Both the position numbers and the translations under genes were made by a program. From assembly GCA_963744915.1 (NCBI GenBank), contig CAVUUY010000006.1, forward strand, positions 186,001-250,000: 64,000 nucleotides of DNA. Reading direction: 5' to 3'. The DNA is from DATAFF01 sp963744915. GTDB taxonomy: Bacteria > Pseudomonadota > Alphaproteobacteria > Rhizobiales > Aestuariivirgaceae. The notes below the pieces were generated by a model that saw only the letters and a program-made list of their open reading frames with translations, had not been told where the DNA came from and searched no databases. Of the stretch, positions 34,996 to 44,148 are shown in pieces. Position 1 is the first letter of the stretch. Each line of letters opens with the position of its first letter.

Positions 34996-36306
34996 ATGAC
35001 CGTTGTACCCCTGGCAAGGCGCGAGCGTTCGACCAAGCAACCGGACAAGGGTCCGAAGATCGTTGCCGCCCTCGACATCGGCTCCACCAAGACTTGCTGC
35101 ATGATCGGCGAGGTGGTCCCTGGGCGGCGCACCCAGACCGGCGAGCAGATCGAGGCCCGCGTCAAGGTGCTGGGCATGGGCCATCAGGCGGCGCGCGGCG
35201 TCAAGGGCGGCGTCGTGGTCGACCTGGACGAGGCGGAGCGGGCCATCCGGGTGGCGGTCGACCAGGCCGAGCGCATGGCGCGCTCGACCATCACCGAGGT
35301 GTTCGTCAACGTGTCGGGCGGCCGTCCGCTCTGCCAGGGGTTCCTCGGCTCGGCCGAGACGGGCGGGGAGGCGGTGCGCGCCGAGCACATGAACGAGGCC
35401 GTGGCGCGGGCGCTGGCGAGCTGCGATCCCGGGCGCCGGGTGCTGCTGCATGCGAGCCCGGTGCGCTTCGGCATCGACGATGCCAAGGGTGTCGAGCATC
35501 CCGAGGGAATGTTCGGCGAGACCCTGAGCGTCGATCTGAACGTCGTCACGGTCGAGCGCGGCGCCTTGCGCAACCTGACGCTCGCCATCGAGCGCTGCCA
35601 TCTCAAGGTCGCAGGCTTCGTCATCGCTCCCTATGCCGCCGCCAAGGCGGCCCTCGTCGATGACGAGCAGAAGCTCGGCACCACCCTGATCGAAATGGGC
35701 GGCGCCACCACCAGCATCGCGGTCCTGCAGGACGGCGCCCTGTGCTTCGCCGATGTCATTCCGGTCGGCGGCCAGCACATCACCAACGATCTCGCGCGCG
35801 GCCTCGGCACCACCATTGCCCATGCCGAGCGGCTGAAGACCATGGCCGGCAGCGCCATGTCGGCGATCTGCGACGAGCGCGAGATGATCGCCGTGCCGCT
35901 GATCGGCGAGCGCGGGCCGGACAAGGTGCACCGCGTACCCCGTTCGATGCTCACCGGCATCATCCGGCCGCGCCTCGAGGAGACCTTCGAGCTGGTGCGT
36001 GACCGGCTGCGGCAGGAAGGGGCGGCCAGCGCTGCCCGCCGCGTCGTGCTGTCCGGCGGCGGCAGTCAACTGCTGGGGGCCCGCGAGCTCGCGGCCCAGA
36101 TCCTGGAAAAGCAGGTGCGGGCCCATCGCTCGATCGATCTCATGGGCCTGCCCGATCTCGCCCGCTCGCCGGCCTATGCCGTGGCCGCGGGCCTGCTGCG
36201 CTACGCCCTCAATCCCGACCGCCATCTCAGCCTGCGCGGCCGGTTCGGCGCGGATGCCGGCAGCTACCTGCTCAAGGTCGGCAAGTGGATCAAGGAAAGT
36301 TTTTGA
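34996..36306 (+). CDS. ftsA: Cell division protein FtsA
   Basis: Actin-like protein of 436 residues tethering FtsZ to the membrane. The phosphate-1 motif is AALDIGSTKTCCMIGE at about residue 27. The SHS2 insertion follows with VDQAERMARSTITEVFVNVS and GG. The second ATP motif is LIEMGGATTSIAVLQDGALC and the third is VVLSGGGSQLLGARELAAQI. The C-terminus (GSYLLKVGKWIKESF) is the amphipathic membrane-targeting helix. A GTGAGG upstream at 34980-34985 is a likely ribosome site. It starts 28 bases after ftsQ; ftsZ follows after a 127-base gap that contains a CtrA-like site. Confidence 0.96.
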   Translation: MTVVPLARRERSTKQPDKGPKIVAALDIGSTKTCCMIGEVVPGRRTQTGEQIEARVKVLGMGHQAARGVKGGVVVDLDEAERAIRVAVDQAERMARSTITEVFVNVSGGRPLCQGFLGSAETGGEAVRAEHMNEAVARALASCDPGRRVLLHASPVRFGIDDAKGVEHPEGMFGETLSVDLNVVTVERGALRNLTLAIERCHLKVAGFVIAPYAAAKAALVDDEQKLGTTLIEMGGATTSIAVLQDGALCFADVIPVGGQHITNDLARGLGTTIAHAERLKTMAGSAMSAICDEREMIAVPLIGERGPDKVHRVPRSMLTGIIRPRLEETFELVRDRLRQEGAASAARRVVLSGGGSQLLGARELAAQILEKQVRAHRSIDLMGLPDLARSPAYAVAAGLLRYALNPDRHLSLRGRFGADAGSYLLKVGKWIKESF

Positions 36307-36365
36307 TCCGACCGGTCTCGAAAAGGCGAGAAACCTTGAAAATTCCTGCTCTTGGTAAGCCCCTG

Positions 36366-36380
36366 TTAACCTTTTGTTAT
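36366..36380. promoter_or_regulatory. Candidate CtrA site upstream of ftsZ
   Basis: TTAA-N7-TTAT, one mismatch from the CtrA box, in the AT-rich 127-base gap between ftsA and ftsZ, 53-67 bases before the ftsZ start. CtrA controls ftsZ transcription in Caulobacter, which makes the position plausible. It suggests that ftsZ has its own promoter in addition to read-through. Confidence 0.5.
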
Positions 36381-36433
36381 CGATTGGGAAACCAAGATGC
36401 CGATGAGGGAAGCGTTCGAGCGGGACATCGGCA

Positions 36434-38078
36434 ATGACCATCAACCTGACCGTTCCGGATCTGGCGGAGCTGAAACCGAGGATCACCGTCTTCGGTGTCG
36501 GCGGTGCCGGCGGCAATGCGGTCAACAACATGATCGAATCCCGGCTCGAGGGCGTGGAGTTCGTGGTCGCCAACACCGATGCCCAGGCGCTGATGCAGAG
36601 CGCCGCCACCCGCCGCATCCAGATGGGGACGGTCATCACCCAGGGCCTCGGCGCCGGCTCGCATCCCCATATCGGCGCCTCGGCTGCCGAGGAGGCGCTG
36701 CCGGAGATCATCGATCATCTCGCCGGCTCGCATATGGTGTTCATCACCGCCGGCATGGGCGGCGGCACCGGCACCGGGGCCGCCCCGGTGATCGCCCAGG
36801 CCGCCAAGGAGCAGGGCATCCTGACGGTCGGCGTCGTCACCAAGCCGTTCCATTTCGAGGGCTCGCGGCGGATGCTGATGGCCGAGCGCGGCATCGAGCT
36901 CCTGTCGAAGCATGTCGACACCCTGATCGTCATCCCCAACCAGAACCTGTTCCGCGTCGCCAACGAGAAGACCACCTTTGCGGCCGCCTTCGCCATGGCC
37001 GATCAGGTCCTCTATTCCGGCGTCGCGTCGATCACCGAGCTGATGACCAAGGAAGGCCTGATCAACCTCGATTTCGCCGATGTCCGCGCCATCATGAGCG
37101 AGATGGGCAAGGCGATGATGGGGACCGGCGAAGCCTCGGGCGAGAAACGCGCCGTCGAGGCGGCCGAGGCGGCCATCTCCAATCCCCTGCTCGACGATGT
37201 GTCGATGCGCGGTGCGCGCGGCCTCCTGATCTCGATCACCGGCGGTCCCGACCTCACCCTCTATGAGGTCGACGAGGCAGCGACCCGCATCCGCGAGGAG
37301 GTCGATCCCGAAGCCAACATCATCCTCGGCGCCACCTTCGACGAGGCCCTTGAAGGGACGATGCGGGTGTCCGTGGTTGCCACCGGTCTGAACAAGGCCG
37401 AGGAGGAGGCCCGGGCTGCCGCTGCCGGCACGCCGATCGAGGAGCCGAAGCTGGCGCCGCTGGTGCGGCCCATGCCGGCGCGCAGCTACGCCTACACCGG
37501 CGCCCTGCCGCAGCAGCCGGTGAAGCGTTCGCTCGAGACGCGTTCGGCCATGCCCGTTGCCCAGCCGGCGGGGGTCTTCTCGACCGCTCAGGCAGCCCTG
37601 GTCGAGGACGACCCGCTTGAAGAGGAATTCGAGGCGGAAAGAGACAGCGATCCGACCGCCGAGATTTATGGGGAGGGCGAGGTCGCCATGCCGGCAGAGC
37701 CGGCACGGTCCTCGCCACCGTCGCGCAGCCCCCGCCTACCTGCTCCCGACGAGTTTCCAGAAATCGCTCAGCGCCAGCTTGCCGGGCGCCAGAGGGATAT
37801 CGAACAGATCGCCGACGAGGGGCAGAAGCGGAGGCGGGGGCTGCTCGACCGGCTCGCCGGAACGTTCGGGCGCCGCGACGAATCGACCGTCGCATCATGG
37901 CCGGGAACCGCAGCTTGGCGCCGAACGCATCGAATCGCGCAACCGTGGCCCGGCCGCTTCGGGCCCGGCGCCCGCGCCGCGCGCTGCCAACGTGGTGGCG
38001 ATACAGCCACAGATCGATCCCATGATCGACGACGACCAGCTTGAAATCCCTGCTTTTCTCCGCCGGCAGGCAAACTAG
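36434..38078 (+). CDS. ftsZ: Cell division GTPase FtsZ (frameshifted near C-terminus)
   Basis: Tubulin-like ring-forming GTPase. The N-terminal GTPase domain has ITVFGVGGAGGNAVNNMIES, the tubulin signature GGGTGTGAAPVIAQAAKEQG and RGIELLSKHVDTLIVIPNQN. A C-terminal domain with ANIILGATFDEALEGTMRVS follows. A long alphaproteobacterial linker (from about residue 325) follows. The first frame reads on to 38044 without a known FtsZ tail, but the conserved tail DDDQLEIPAFLRRQAN, which binds FtsA, lies in the neighbouring frame ending in TAG at 38076-38078. The frame change is somewhere at about 37870-37905. Joined, it is about 548 residues, usual for Rhizobiales. I take it as an indel in the sequence. 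Confidence 0.95.
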
Positions 38079-38254
38079 GCGCGACCGCCCGCCAGGGCCA
38101 CAAATCCGCCCGGATTGGCGCCTCATCTCGCTCGTGGATTGACGTGAGCGGGCGCTGGCGGCTCACCAGCAGATCGGCTATCAGGGGCGGCTCGGCATGG
38201 GGAATGGCCGGACTGCCAATTGGTCGAGCCCAGGCAGGTGCGGGGAGAGCGGAA
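38079..38254. other. Gap between ftsZ and bamD, no lpxC
   Basis: This 176-base stretch holds no convincing gene or RNA. In most alphaproteobacterial dcw clusters lpxC lies here between ftsZ and bamD. No part of an LpxC protein can be recognised in any frame. It presumably carries the bamD promoter. Confidence 0.7.
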
Positions 38255-39238
38255 TTGAGACGCGGCAAGCCGTTTCGACTGGCAGGGGCCGGTTTCCGGG
38301 CTGTGACATTGTTCGCTGCCGCCCTCGCGATGACGGCCTGCACCAGCCAGGTCGACCTCTATGACTATCTCGGCGGCGGCAGCAGCTCGAGCGGCGCCAC
38401 CACCGGCTCGACCACGCCGGCGCCGCCGGCCGGCGGTCCGAGCGGCTCATCCGCGGCGCTGCAGACCACCGGCAACGCACTGGCGCCGGACATGGCGGCG
38501 GCCGACGATGCCAAGCCGATCGCCGACCTCTACAACAAGGCGCTGAAGAGCCTGCAGAACGGCAGCTACAAGGAGGCCGCCAAGAATTTTTCCGAGGTCG
38601 AGCGGCAGCATCCCTATTCGAGCTGGGCGACCCGGGCGACGCTGATGACGGCCTATGCCCAATACCAGCGCAATGCTTATGACGACGCGATGAATGCGGC
38701 ACAGCGCTTCATCACCCTCCACCCCGGGCACAAGGACGCGGTCTACGCCTATTACCTCCTTGCCATGTGCCAGTATGAGCAGATCCGCGACGTCAAGCGC
38801 GACCAGTCGATCACCGAGAAGGCGCTGACCGCGCTCGACGAGGTGTCGCGCCGCTTCCCCGGGACCAATTATGCCCGCGATGCCGAGGCCAAGGCGGTGC
38901 TGGCGCGCGACCATCTCGCCGGCAAGGAGATGGAGGTCGGGCGCTATTACAGCCGCAAGAAGGCCTATCTCGCCGGCATCAACCGCTACAAGACGGTGCT
39001 GACCCGCTACCAGACCACATCGCACACGCCCGAGGCCCTGTACCGCCTGACCGAGGCCTATATGGCGCTCGGCGTGCGCGCCGAGGCCCAGGCCGCCGCC
39101 GCCGTCCTCGGGCACAATTATCCCAACAGCGACTGGTACAAGGACGCCTACCAGCTCCTCGCCAATGAGGGCTTGCAGCCGCAGGCCAATTCGAGTTCCT
39201 GGATCAGCCAGGCTTTTTCATCGATCAATCCGTTCTGA
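38255..39238 (+). CDS. bamD: Outer-membrane assembly lipoprotein BamD
   Basis: TPR lipoprotein of the Bam complex, 327 residues. TTG 38255 is preceded by GGGGAGAG at 38242-38249 and gives MRRGKPFRLAGAGFRAVTLF as leader, with the lipobox AALAMTAC (lipidated Cys at about residue 29). Upstream ATGs are in frame but would bury the signal peptide. After a Ser/Gly/Pro-rich linker, TPR helices run from about 95: LYNKALKSLQNGSYKEAAKN, FSEVERQHPYSSWATRATLM, YAYYLLAMCQYEQIRDVKRD and YSRKKAYLAGINRYKTVLTR. This is the pattern of BamD/ComL. It follows ftsZ and precedes recN, as in relatives, but without lpxC. Confidence 0.93.
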   Translation: MRRGKPFRLAGAGFRAVTLFAAALAMTACTSQVDLYDYLGGGSSSSGATTGSTTPAPPAGGPSGSSAALQTTGNALAPDMAAADDAKPIADLYNKALKSLQNGSYKEAAKNFSEVERQHPYSSWATRATLMTAYAQYQRNAYDDAMNAAQRFITLHPGHKDAVYAYYLLAMCQYEQIRDVKRDQSITEKALTALDEVSRRFPGTNYARDAEAKAVLARDHLAGKEMEVGRYYSRKKAYLAGINRYKTVLTRYQTTSHTPEALYRLTEAYMALGVRAEAQAAAAVLGHNYPNSDWYKDAYQLLANEGLQPQANSSSWISQAFSSINPF

Positions 39239-39295
39239 GCGCGCACCAGACCGGGCGCGTCGCCAGCACGGGTTCTTTGCGGCTATAAGGGGCGC

Positions 39296-40981
39296 ATGCT
39301 CAACGCGCTGTCGATTCGCGACATCGTGCTTATCGAAAGACTCGATATCGCGCTCGAAAACGGGCTGACCGTTCTTTCCGGCGAGACCGGCGCCGGAAAA
39401 TCGATCCTGCTCGATGCCCTGGGGCTGGCGCTCGGCAGCCGCGGCGATGCCAGCCTGGTGCGCCACGGCGCCGCCAGGGGCGTGGTCACCGCCGCCTTCA
39501 ACCCGCCGCCCGGCCATCACGCCTTCGCCGTGCTGGACGAGCAGGGGATTGCCGCCGACCGCGAGATCGTCCTGCGGCGGGTCCAGGGGCGGGACGGCAC
39601 CAGCCGGGCCTTCATCAATGACCAGCCGGCGAGCGTCGCGCTGCTGCGCCAGGTCGGCGGCCTCATGGCCGAGATCCATGGTCAGCATGACAATCGCGCC
39701 CTGTTCGATGTCACGCATCATCGCGCGCTGCTCGATGCCTTCGGCGATCTCGGCGCGGAGCGCGAGCGGGTGGCCCTCAGCTTCGAGGCGTTGCAGGCCG
39801 CCGAGGCGGCGCTGGCGCAGCACCGGAGCATGGCCGAGCGGGGCGAGGCGGAGCGCGCCTTCATCGAGCATGCCGTGGCGGAGCTGCGCGCCGCCGCGCC
39901 AGTCGCCGGCGAGGAGGAAAAGCTCGCCAGGCAGCGCCAGCTGATGATGAATGCCGAGCAGTTCGCCGATGCCGTCACCGAGACGCGCCGGGCGCTTGAT
40001 GCCGAGGGCTCGCTTGCCCCTCACCTCAACGCGGCCTTGCGCAAGCTCGAAAGGCGCCGGCAGCAGGCGGCCGGCCTGCTCGACGAGCTGATCGCCGCGC
40101 TCGAGCGGGTTGCCACCGAAGTCGCCGAGGCGACCCGCATCCTCGATGCGGCGGAGCGCTCGGTCGCCTTCGACCAGGGCGCGCTCGAACGCGCCGAGGA
40201 GCGCCTCTTCGCGCTCCGTTCGCTGGCCCGCAAGCACAAGGTGGAGGTCGACGCGCTGCCGGCATTGCTTGCCCGCTTCGAGGTGGAGGAGCGGGCGCTC
40301 GAGGATGATGGCCGCATTCTTGCCGAGCTCGAGCGTGCCCTTTCGGCAAGCCGCAGCGCCTATGACGCTGCCGCACAGGAGCTCAGCCGCCGCCGCAACG
40401 CTGCCGCCAGCCGGCTCGATCAGGCGGTGGCCCAGGAATTCGGCCCCTTGCGCCTCGAACGGGCCCGTTTCGTGACCCGCCTCGAGACCGATCCGGCCAG
40501 GCCTTCGTCGCACGGCATCGACCGGGTGGAGTTCCAGGTGGCGGTCAATCCCGGCACGCCGCTCAGCCCCTTGACGAAAGTGGCTTCGGGAGGTGAGTTG
40601 TCGCGCTTCATGCTGGCACTCAAAGTGGCATTGTCGGCCAAGGCTTCGGCCCCGACCCTGATTTTCGACGAGATCGACACCGGCGTCGGCGGTGCCGTGG
40701 CCGATGCCATCGGGCAACGCCTCGCCCGCCTCTCCTGCGTGCTGCAGGTGTTGGCGGTCACCCATTCGCCGCAGGTCGCCTCGCGTGCCGCCAGCCACTT
40801 CCTGATCACCAAGATCGCTGCGGCGGGAGAACCCCAGGGCGACGAGCCGAGCCGGGTCGTCACCCGCCTCGACGAGCTGCAAGGAACGGCCCGGCGCGAA
40901 GAGATTGCCCGCATGCTGTCCGGTGCCGAGATCACCGATGAGGCGCGGGCCCAGGCCGAGCGCCTGCTGGCGGCGGAGTGA
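39296..40981 (+). CDS. recN: DNA repair protein RecN
   Basis: SMC-like ATPase of 561 residues acting in double-strand break repair. The N-terminal half ATPase starts MLNALSIRDIVLIERLDIAL with Walker A LSGETGAGKSILLDALGLAL, followed by the RecN motif MAEIHGQHDNRALFDVTHHR. Coiled-coil arms cover about 165-380. The C-terminal half has the signature VASGGELSRFMLALKVALSA, Walker B PTLIFDEIDTGVGGAVADAI and the final VTHSPQVASRAASHFLI. Full length. ligA starts 7 bases after the stop, so the two repair genes are likely co-transcribed. Confidence 0.97.
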   Translation: MLNALSIRDIVLIERLDIALENGLTVLSGETGAGKSILLDALGLALGSRGDASLVRHGAARGVVTAAFNPPPGHHAFAVLDEQGIAADREIVLRRVQGRDGTSRAFINDQPASVALLRQVGGLMAEIHGQHDNRALFDVTHHRALLDAFGDLGAERERVALSFEALQAAEAALAQHRSMAERGEAERAFIEHAVAELRAAAPVAGEEEKLARQRQLMMNAEQFADAVTETRRALDAEGSLAPHLNAALRKLERRRQQAAGLLDELIAALERVATEVAEATRILDAAERSVAFDQGALERAEERLFALRSLARKHKVEVDALPALLARFEVEERALEDDGRILAELERALSASRSAYDAAAQELSRRRNAAASRLDQAVAQEFGPLRLERARFVTRLETDPARPSSHGIDRVEFQVAVNPGTPLSPLTKVASGGELSRFMLALKVALSAKASAPTLIFDEIDTGVGGAVADAIGQRLARLSCVLQVLAVTHSPQVASRAASHFLITKIAAAGEPQGDEPSRVVTRLDELQGTARREEIARMLSGAEITDEARAQAERLLAAE

Positions 40982-40988
40982 GCGGCCG

Positions 40989-43133
40989 ATGGCCCGCAGG
41001 AAGCGCAGCGCCGGTGGCGGCGGCGAGGCGGATGCAAGCATCGCCGGGCTGACCATTGCCGAGGCCGAGGCGGAGCTCGCCCGCCTCGCCCGCGACATCG
41101 CCCACCATGATGAGCGCTACTTCAAGGACGATGATCCTGAGATCAGCGATGCTGATTATGACGCCCTGCGCCGGCGCAATGCCGCGATCGAGGAGGCCTT
41201 TCCCGATCTCGTGCGGGCGGATTCGCCGAGCCGCCGCATCGGAGCCGGTCCGGCAGAGAAATTCAGCAAGGTCCGGCACCGCGTGCCCATGCTGTCGCTC
41301 GGCAACGCCTTCGCGCCCGAGGAGGTCGAGGAATTCGTCGCCCGCATCCGCCGCTTTCTCAAGCTCGCCGACACCGCTCCACTGCAATTCACCGCCGAGC
41401 CCAAGATCGATGGACTGTCGATCTCGCTGCGCTACGAGGCGGGCCGCCTGATCGAGGCGGCGACCCGTGGCGATGGCTATGAAGGCGAGAACGTCACCCG
41501 CAATGTCGAGACCATCCGTGACATTCCGCGCCGAGTGAAGGCGGCCGACATGCCCGCAGTGTTCGAGGTCCGCGGCGAAATCTACATGACGCACAAGGAC
41601 TTCGCCGCCCTCAATGCCGAGCAGGCGCGCAGCGGCGACAAGGTGTTCGCCAATCCGCGCAATGCCGCTGCCGGCTCCTTGCGCCAGCTCGACCCGGCCA
41701 TCACCGCCGCCCGGCCGCTCAGGTTCTTCGCCTATGCCTGGGGCGAGACCAGCGCGCTTCCGGGGGAGACCCAGTGGGATCTCCTGCAGGCGATCGAGCG
41801 GTGGGGATTTCCGGTCAATTCCCGGACACTGCTCTGCGACAGCACGCAGGGCCTGATCGACCATTATCGGGCAATCGAGCTCGAGCGCGCCCGGCTTGGC
41901 TACGACATCGATGGCGTCGTTTACAAGGTCAACCGCCTCGACTATCAGGGGCGGCTTGGTTTCGTGTCGCGCAGCCCGCGCTGGGCCATCGCCCACAAAT
42001 TTCCGGCCGAGCAGGCGAGCACCGTGCTCGAGGGGATCGAGCTTCAGGTGGGCAGGACCGGTGCGCTGACCCCGGTGGCGCGGCTGAAGCCGGTGACGGT
42101 CGGCGGCGTCGTGGTGGCCAATGCCACCCTCCACAATGAGGATGAGATCGCCCGCAAGGACATTCGCATCGGCGACACGGTGATGATCCAGCGCGCCGGC
42201 GACGTGATCCCGCAGGTGCTGGGCATCATTCCCGAGCTCAGGCCCAAGGGCGCCAAGCCGTTCGTCTTCCCGCAGGTGTGTCCGGTGTGCGGCAGCCATG
42301 CGGTGCGCGAGCTCAATGAGAAGACCGGCAAGCTCGATGCGGTGCGGCGCTGCACCGGCGGGCTCATCTGTCCGGCGCAGCGGGTCGAACGCCTGCGCCA
42401 TTTCGTCTCGCGCAGCGCCTTCGACATCGAGGGCATCGGCGAGAAGGTCATTCAAGAATTTTATGATGAAGGCCTATTGGCATCGCCGCCGGATATTTTC
42501 ACGCTCGAAGAGCGCGATCGCGACCTGAAGCCGCCGCTCAAGGTGCGCGAGGGTTGGGGCGAGACCAGCGCCCGCAATCTGTTCGCCGCCATCGATGCCC
42601 GCCGCAGCATCGCGCTCGACCGCTTCATCTATGCCCTCGGCATCAGGCATGTCGGCGAAACCACGGCGCGGCTGCTGGCGCGCTCCTATGGCACGGCCGA
42701 GGCCTTTGTCGCCGCCATGCGGGAGGCCGCCAGCGATCGTGACGGCGAGGCCTTCCACGACCTCGACAATATCGGCGGGATCGGCGAGACCGTGGCCGAG
42801 GCCATCGCCGATTTCTTCGCCGAGGACCACAATCTGGCCGTGGTCGACGGCCTGCTGCGCCAGGTCGAGGTCGAGCCACTGGCCGCCGTGGACGTCACCT
42901 CTCCGGTTGCCGGCAAGACGGTGGTCTTCACGGGCGCGCTCGAGCGGATGACCCGCGAGGAGGCCAAGGCCATGGCCGAGCGGCTGGGCGCCAAGGTCTC
43001 GGGCTCGGTGTCGAAGAAGACCGACCTCCTGGTCGCCGGCCCCGGTGCCGGATCGAAGTTGAAGGATGCCGAGCGCCACGGTATCGAGGTGATCGACGAG
43101 GCGGAGTGGTTCCGCCGCGTCGAGGGAGGCTGA
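40989..43133 (+). CDS. ligA: NAD-dependent DNA ligase LigA
   Basis: 714 residues. The Ia domain (HHDERYFKDDDPEISDADYD) precedes the adenylation domain with the catalytic lysine in EPKIDGLSISLRYEAG, at about residue 140. GDGYEGENVTRNVETIRDIP and KVFANPRNAAAGSLRQLDP follow, then the OB fold. The four-cysteine zinc finger is CPVCGSHAVRE plus RRCTGGLICPAQ. HhH repeats lie at about 510-620 (FIYALGIRHVGETTARLLAR and DNIGGIGETVAEAI). A BRCT domain ends the protein (AGKTVVFTGALERMTREEAK). It seals nicks in replication and repair. An N-terminal extension of about 20 Arg/Gly residues is unremarkable. Confidence 0.97.
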   Translation: MARRKRSAGGGGEADASIAGLTIAEAEAELARLARDIAHHDERYFKDDDPEISDADYDALRRRNAAIEEAFPDLVRADSPSRRIGAGPAEKFSKVRHRVPMLSLGNAFAPEEVEEFVARIRRFLKLADTAPLQFTAEPKIDGLSISLRYEAGRLIEAATRGDGYEGENVTRNVETIRDIPRRVKAADMPAVFEVRGEIYMTHKDFAALNAEQARSGDKVFANPRNAAAGSLRQLDPAITAARPLRFFAYAWGETSALPGETQWDLLQAIERWGFPVNSRTLLCDSTQGLIDHYRAIELERARLGYDIDGVVYKVNRLDYQGRLGFVSRSPRWAIAHKFPAEQASTVLEGIELQVGRTGALTPVARLKPVTVGGVVVANATLHNEDEIARKDIRIGDTVMIQRAGDVIPQVLGIIPELRPKGAKPFVFPQVCPVCGSHAVRELNEKTGKLDAVRRCTGGLICPAQRVERLRHFVSRSAFDIEGIGEKVIQEFYDEGLLASPPDIFTLEERDRDLKPPLKVREGWGETSARNLFAAIDARRSIALDRFIYALGIRHVGETTARLLARSYGTAEAFVAAMREAASDRDGEAFHDLDNIGGIGETVAEAIADFFAEDHNLAVVDGLLRQVEVEPLAAVDVTSPVAGKTVVFTGALERMTREEAKAMAERLGAKVSGSVSKKTDLLVAGPGAGSKLKDAERHGIEVIDEAEWFRRVEGG

Positions 43134-43138
43134 GGGGG

Positions 43139-43849
43139 ATGGTGCCGGACTGGCCGGAGTTTCGCCGCGGCGTGTTCGACATCCTGCCGGTGGTCGCCGC
43201 CGCCATCCCGATCGGTCTGCTGTTCGGGACGCTCGCCGCCGGCAAGGGCATCGGGCCGGTGGCAGCGGCGCTGATGAGCGCCACGGTCTTTGCCGGCGCG
43301 GCGCAGTTCGTTGCCGTCGATCTGTGGACCAACCCGGCGCCGGTCCTGCTGCTCACCCTCACCGTCCTCATCGTCAACATCCGCCATGTCCTGATGGGCG
43401 TCTCCTTCGCTCGCCATATGGGGCGGTTCCCGCCGGCGCTGCGCCCGCTGGCGATGTTCTTCCTGGTCGACGAGAACTGGGCCTTCGCCGAGCGGCGGGC
43501 GCTCGCCGGACCGGTGCCGCCCGCTTATTGGTGGGGCATGGGTGTGGCGATGTGGAGCCAGTGGGTGGTCGGGACCACCCTTGGCGCGGTTCTCGGCCGC
43601 AGCCTCGGCAACCCTGCCGCCTTCGGCTTCGATTTCGCTTTCACCGCCATCTTCATCTGCATCCTGGTCGGCTTCTGCCGCAATTGGCGGACCGGCGCCG
43701 TGCTCGCCGCCAGCGGCGGTGCCGCAGCGCTCGCCAAGCTGATCATCCCCGGGGTCTGGTACATCGCCATTGGCGGGCTGGCCGGGGTCGCCGTCGCCTA
43801 TCTCCTGGCCGGCGAGACCGGCGCGCAAAACGCCAAGGCAGAGTCGTGA
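43139..43849 (+). CDS. azlC: AzlC family branched-chain amino acid exporter subunit
   Basis: Large subunit of an AzlCD/YgaZH-type exporter, 236 residues. The N-terminal signature FRRGVFDILPVVAAAIPIGL LF and the following GTLAAGKGIGPVAAALMSAT are typical, with VFAGAAQFVAVDLW and IVNIRHVLMGVSFARHMG, which carries a conserved Asn-Ile-Arg-His. FLVDENWAF then matches the family. About six to seven hydrophobic segments are visible. Such pairs export branched-chain amino acids or analogues such as azaleucine. It starts 5 bases after ligA and overlaps azlD by GTGA. Confidence 0.92.
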   Translation: MVPDWPEFRRGVFDILPVVAAAIPIGLLFGTLAAGKGIGPVAAALMSATVFAGAAQFVAVDLWTNPAPVLLLTLTVLIVNIRHVLMGVSFARHMGRFPPALRPLAMFFLVDENWAFAERRALAGPVPPAYWWGMGVAMWSQWVVGTTLGAVLGRSLGNPAAFGFDFAFTAIFICILVGFCRNWRTGAVLAASGGAAALAKLIIPGVWYIAIGGLAGVAVAYLLAGETGAQNAKAES

Positions 43850-44148
43850 GTGCCGGCCACGCCACCGTGCTTGCCATCGCTGGCATGGCGGTCGCCACCT
43901 ACATCACGCGTGTCCTGGGCCTTTACCTGATGCGCTTCATGAAGGTGGAGGGGCGGACCAAGGCGGCGCTCGATGCCGTGCCGCCCGCCATTCTGATGGC
44001 GGTGATCGCGCCCGTTGCCTTTGCCACCGGCCCGGCGGAAACCGCTGCCGCCGTCGTCACCGCCATTGCGGCGCTGCGTGTGCCGCTGATCGTCGCGGTG
44101 ATCATCGGGGTGGTGAGCGTGGTGGCCTTCCGGCAGCTGCTGCCCTAG
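43846..44148 (+). CDS. azlD: AzlD family exporter subunit
   Basis: Small membrane partner of AzlC, 100 residues, starting at GTG 43846 inside the azlC stop. Four hydrophobic segments are seen (ATVLAIAGMAVATYITRVLG; ALDAVPPAILMAVIAPVAFA; ETAAAVVTAIAALRVPLI; VAVIIGVVSVVAFRQLLP). The TYITR motif in helix 1 is conserved in AzlD/YgaH. Its TAG stop and the stop of the convergent aminopeptidase share the palindrome CTAG at 44145-44148. Confidence 0.9.
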   Translation: MSAGHATVLAIAGMAVATYITRVLGLYLMRFMKVEGRTKAALDAVPPAILMAVIAPVAFATGPAETAAAVVTAIAALRVPLIVAVIIGVVSVVAFRQLLP

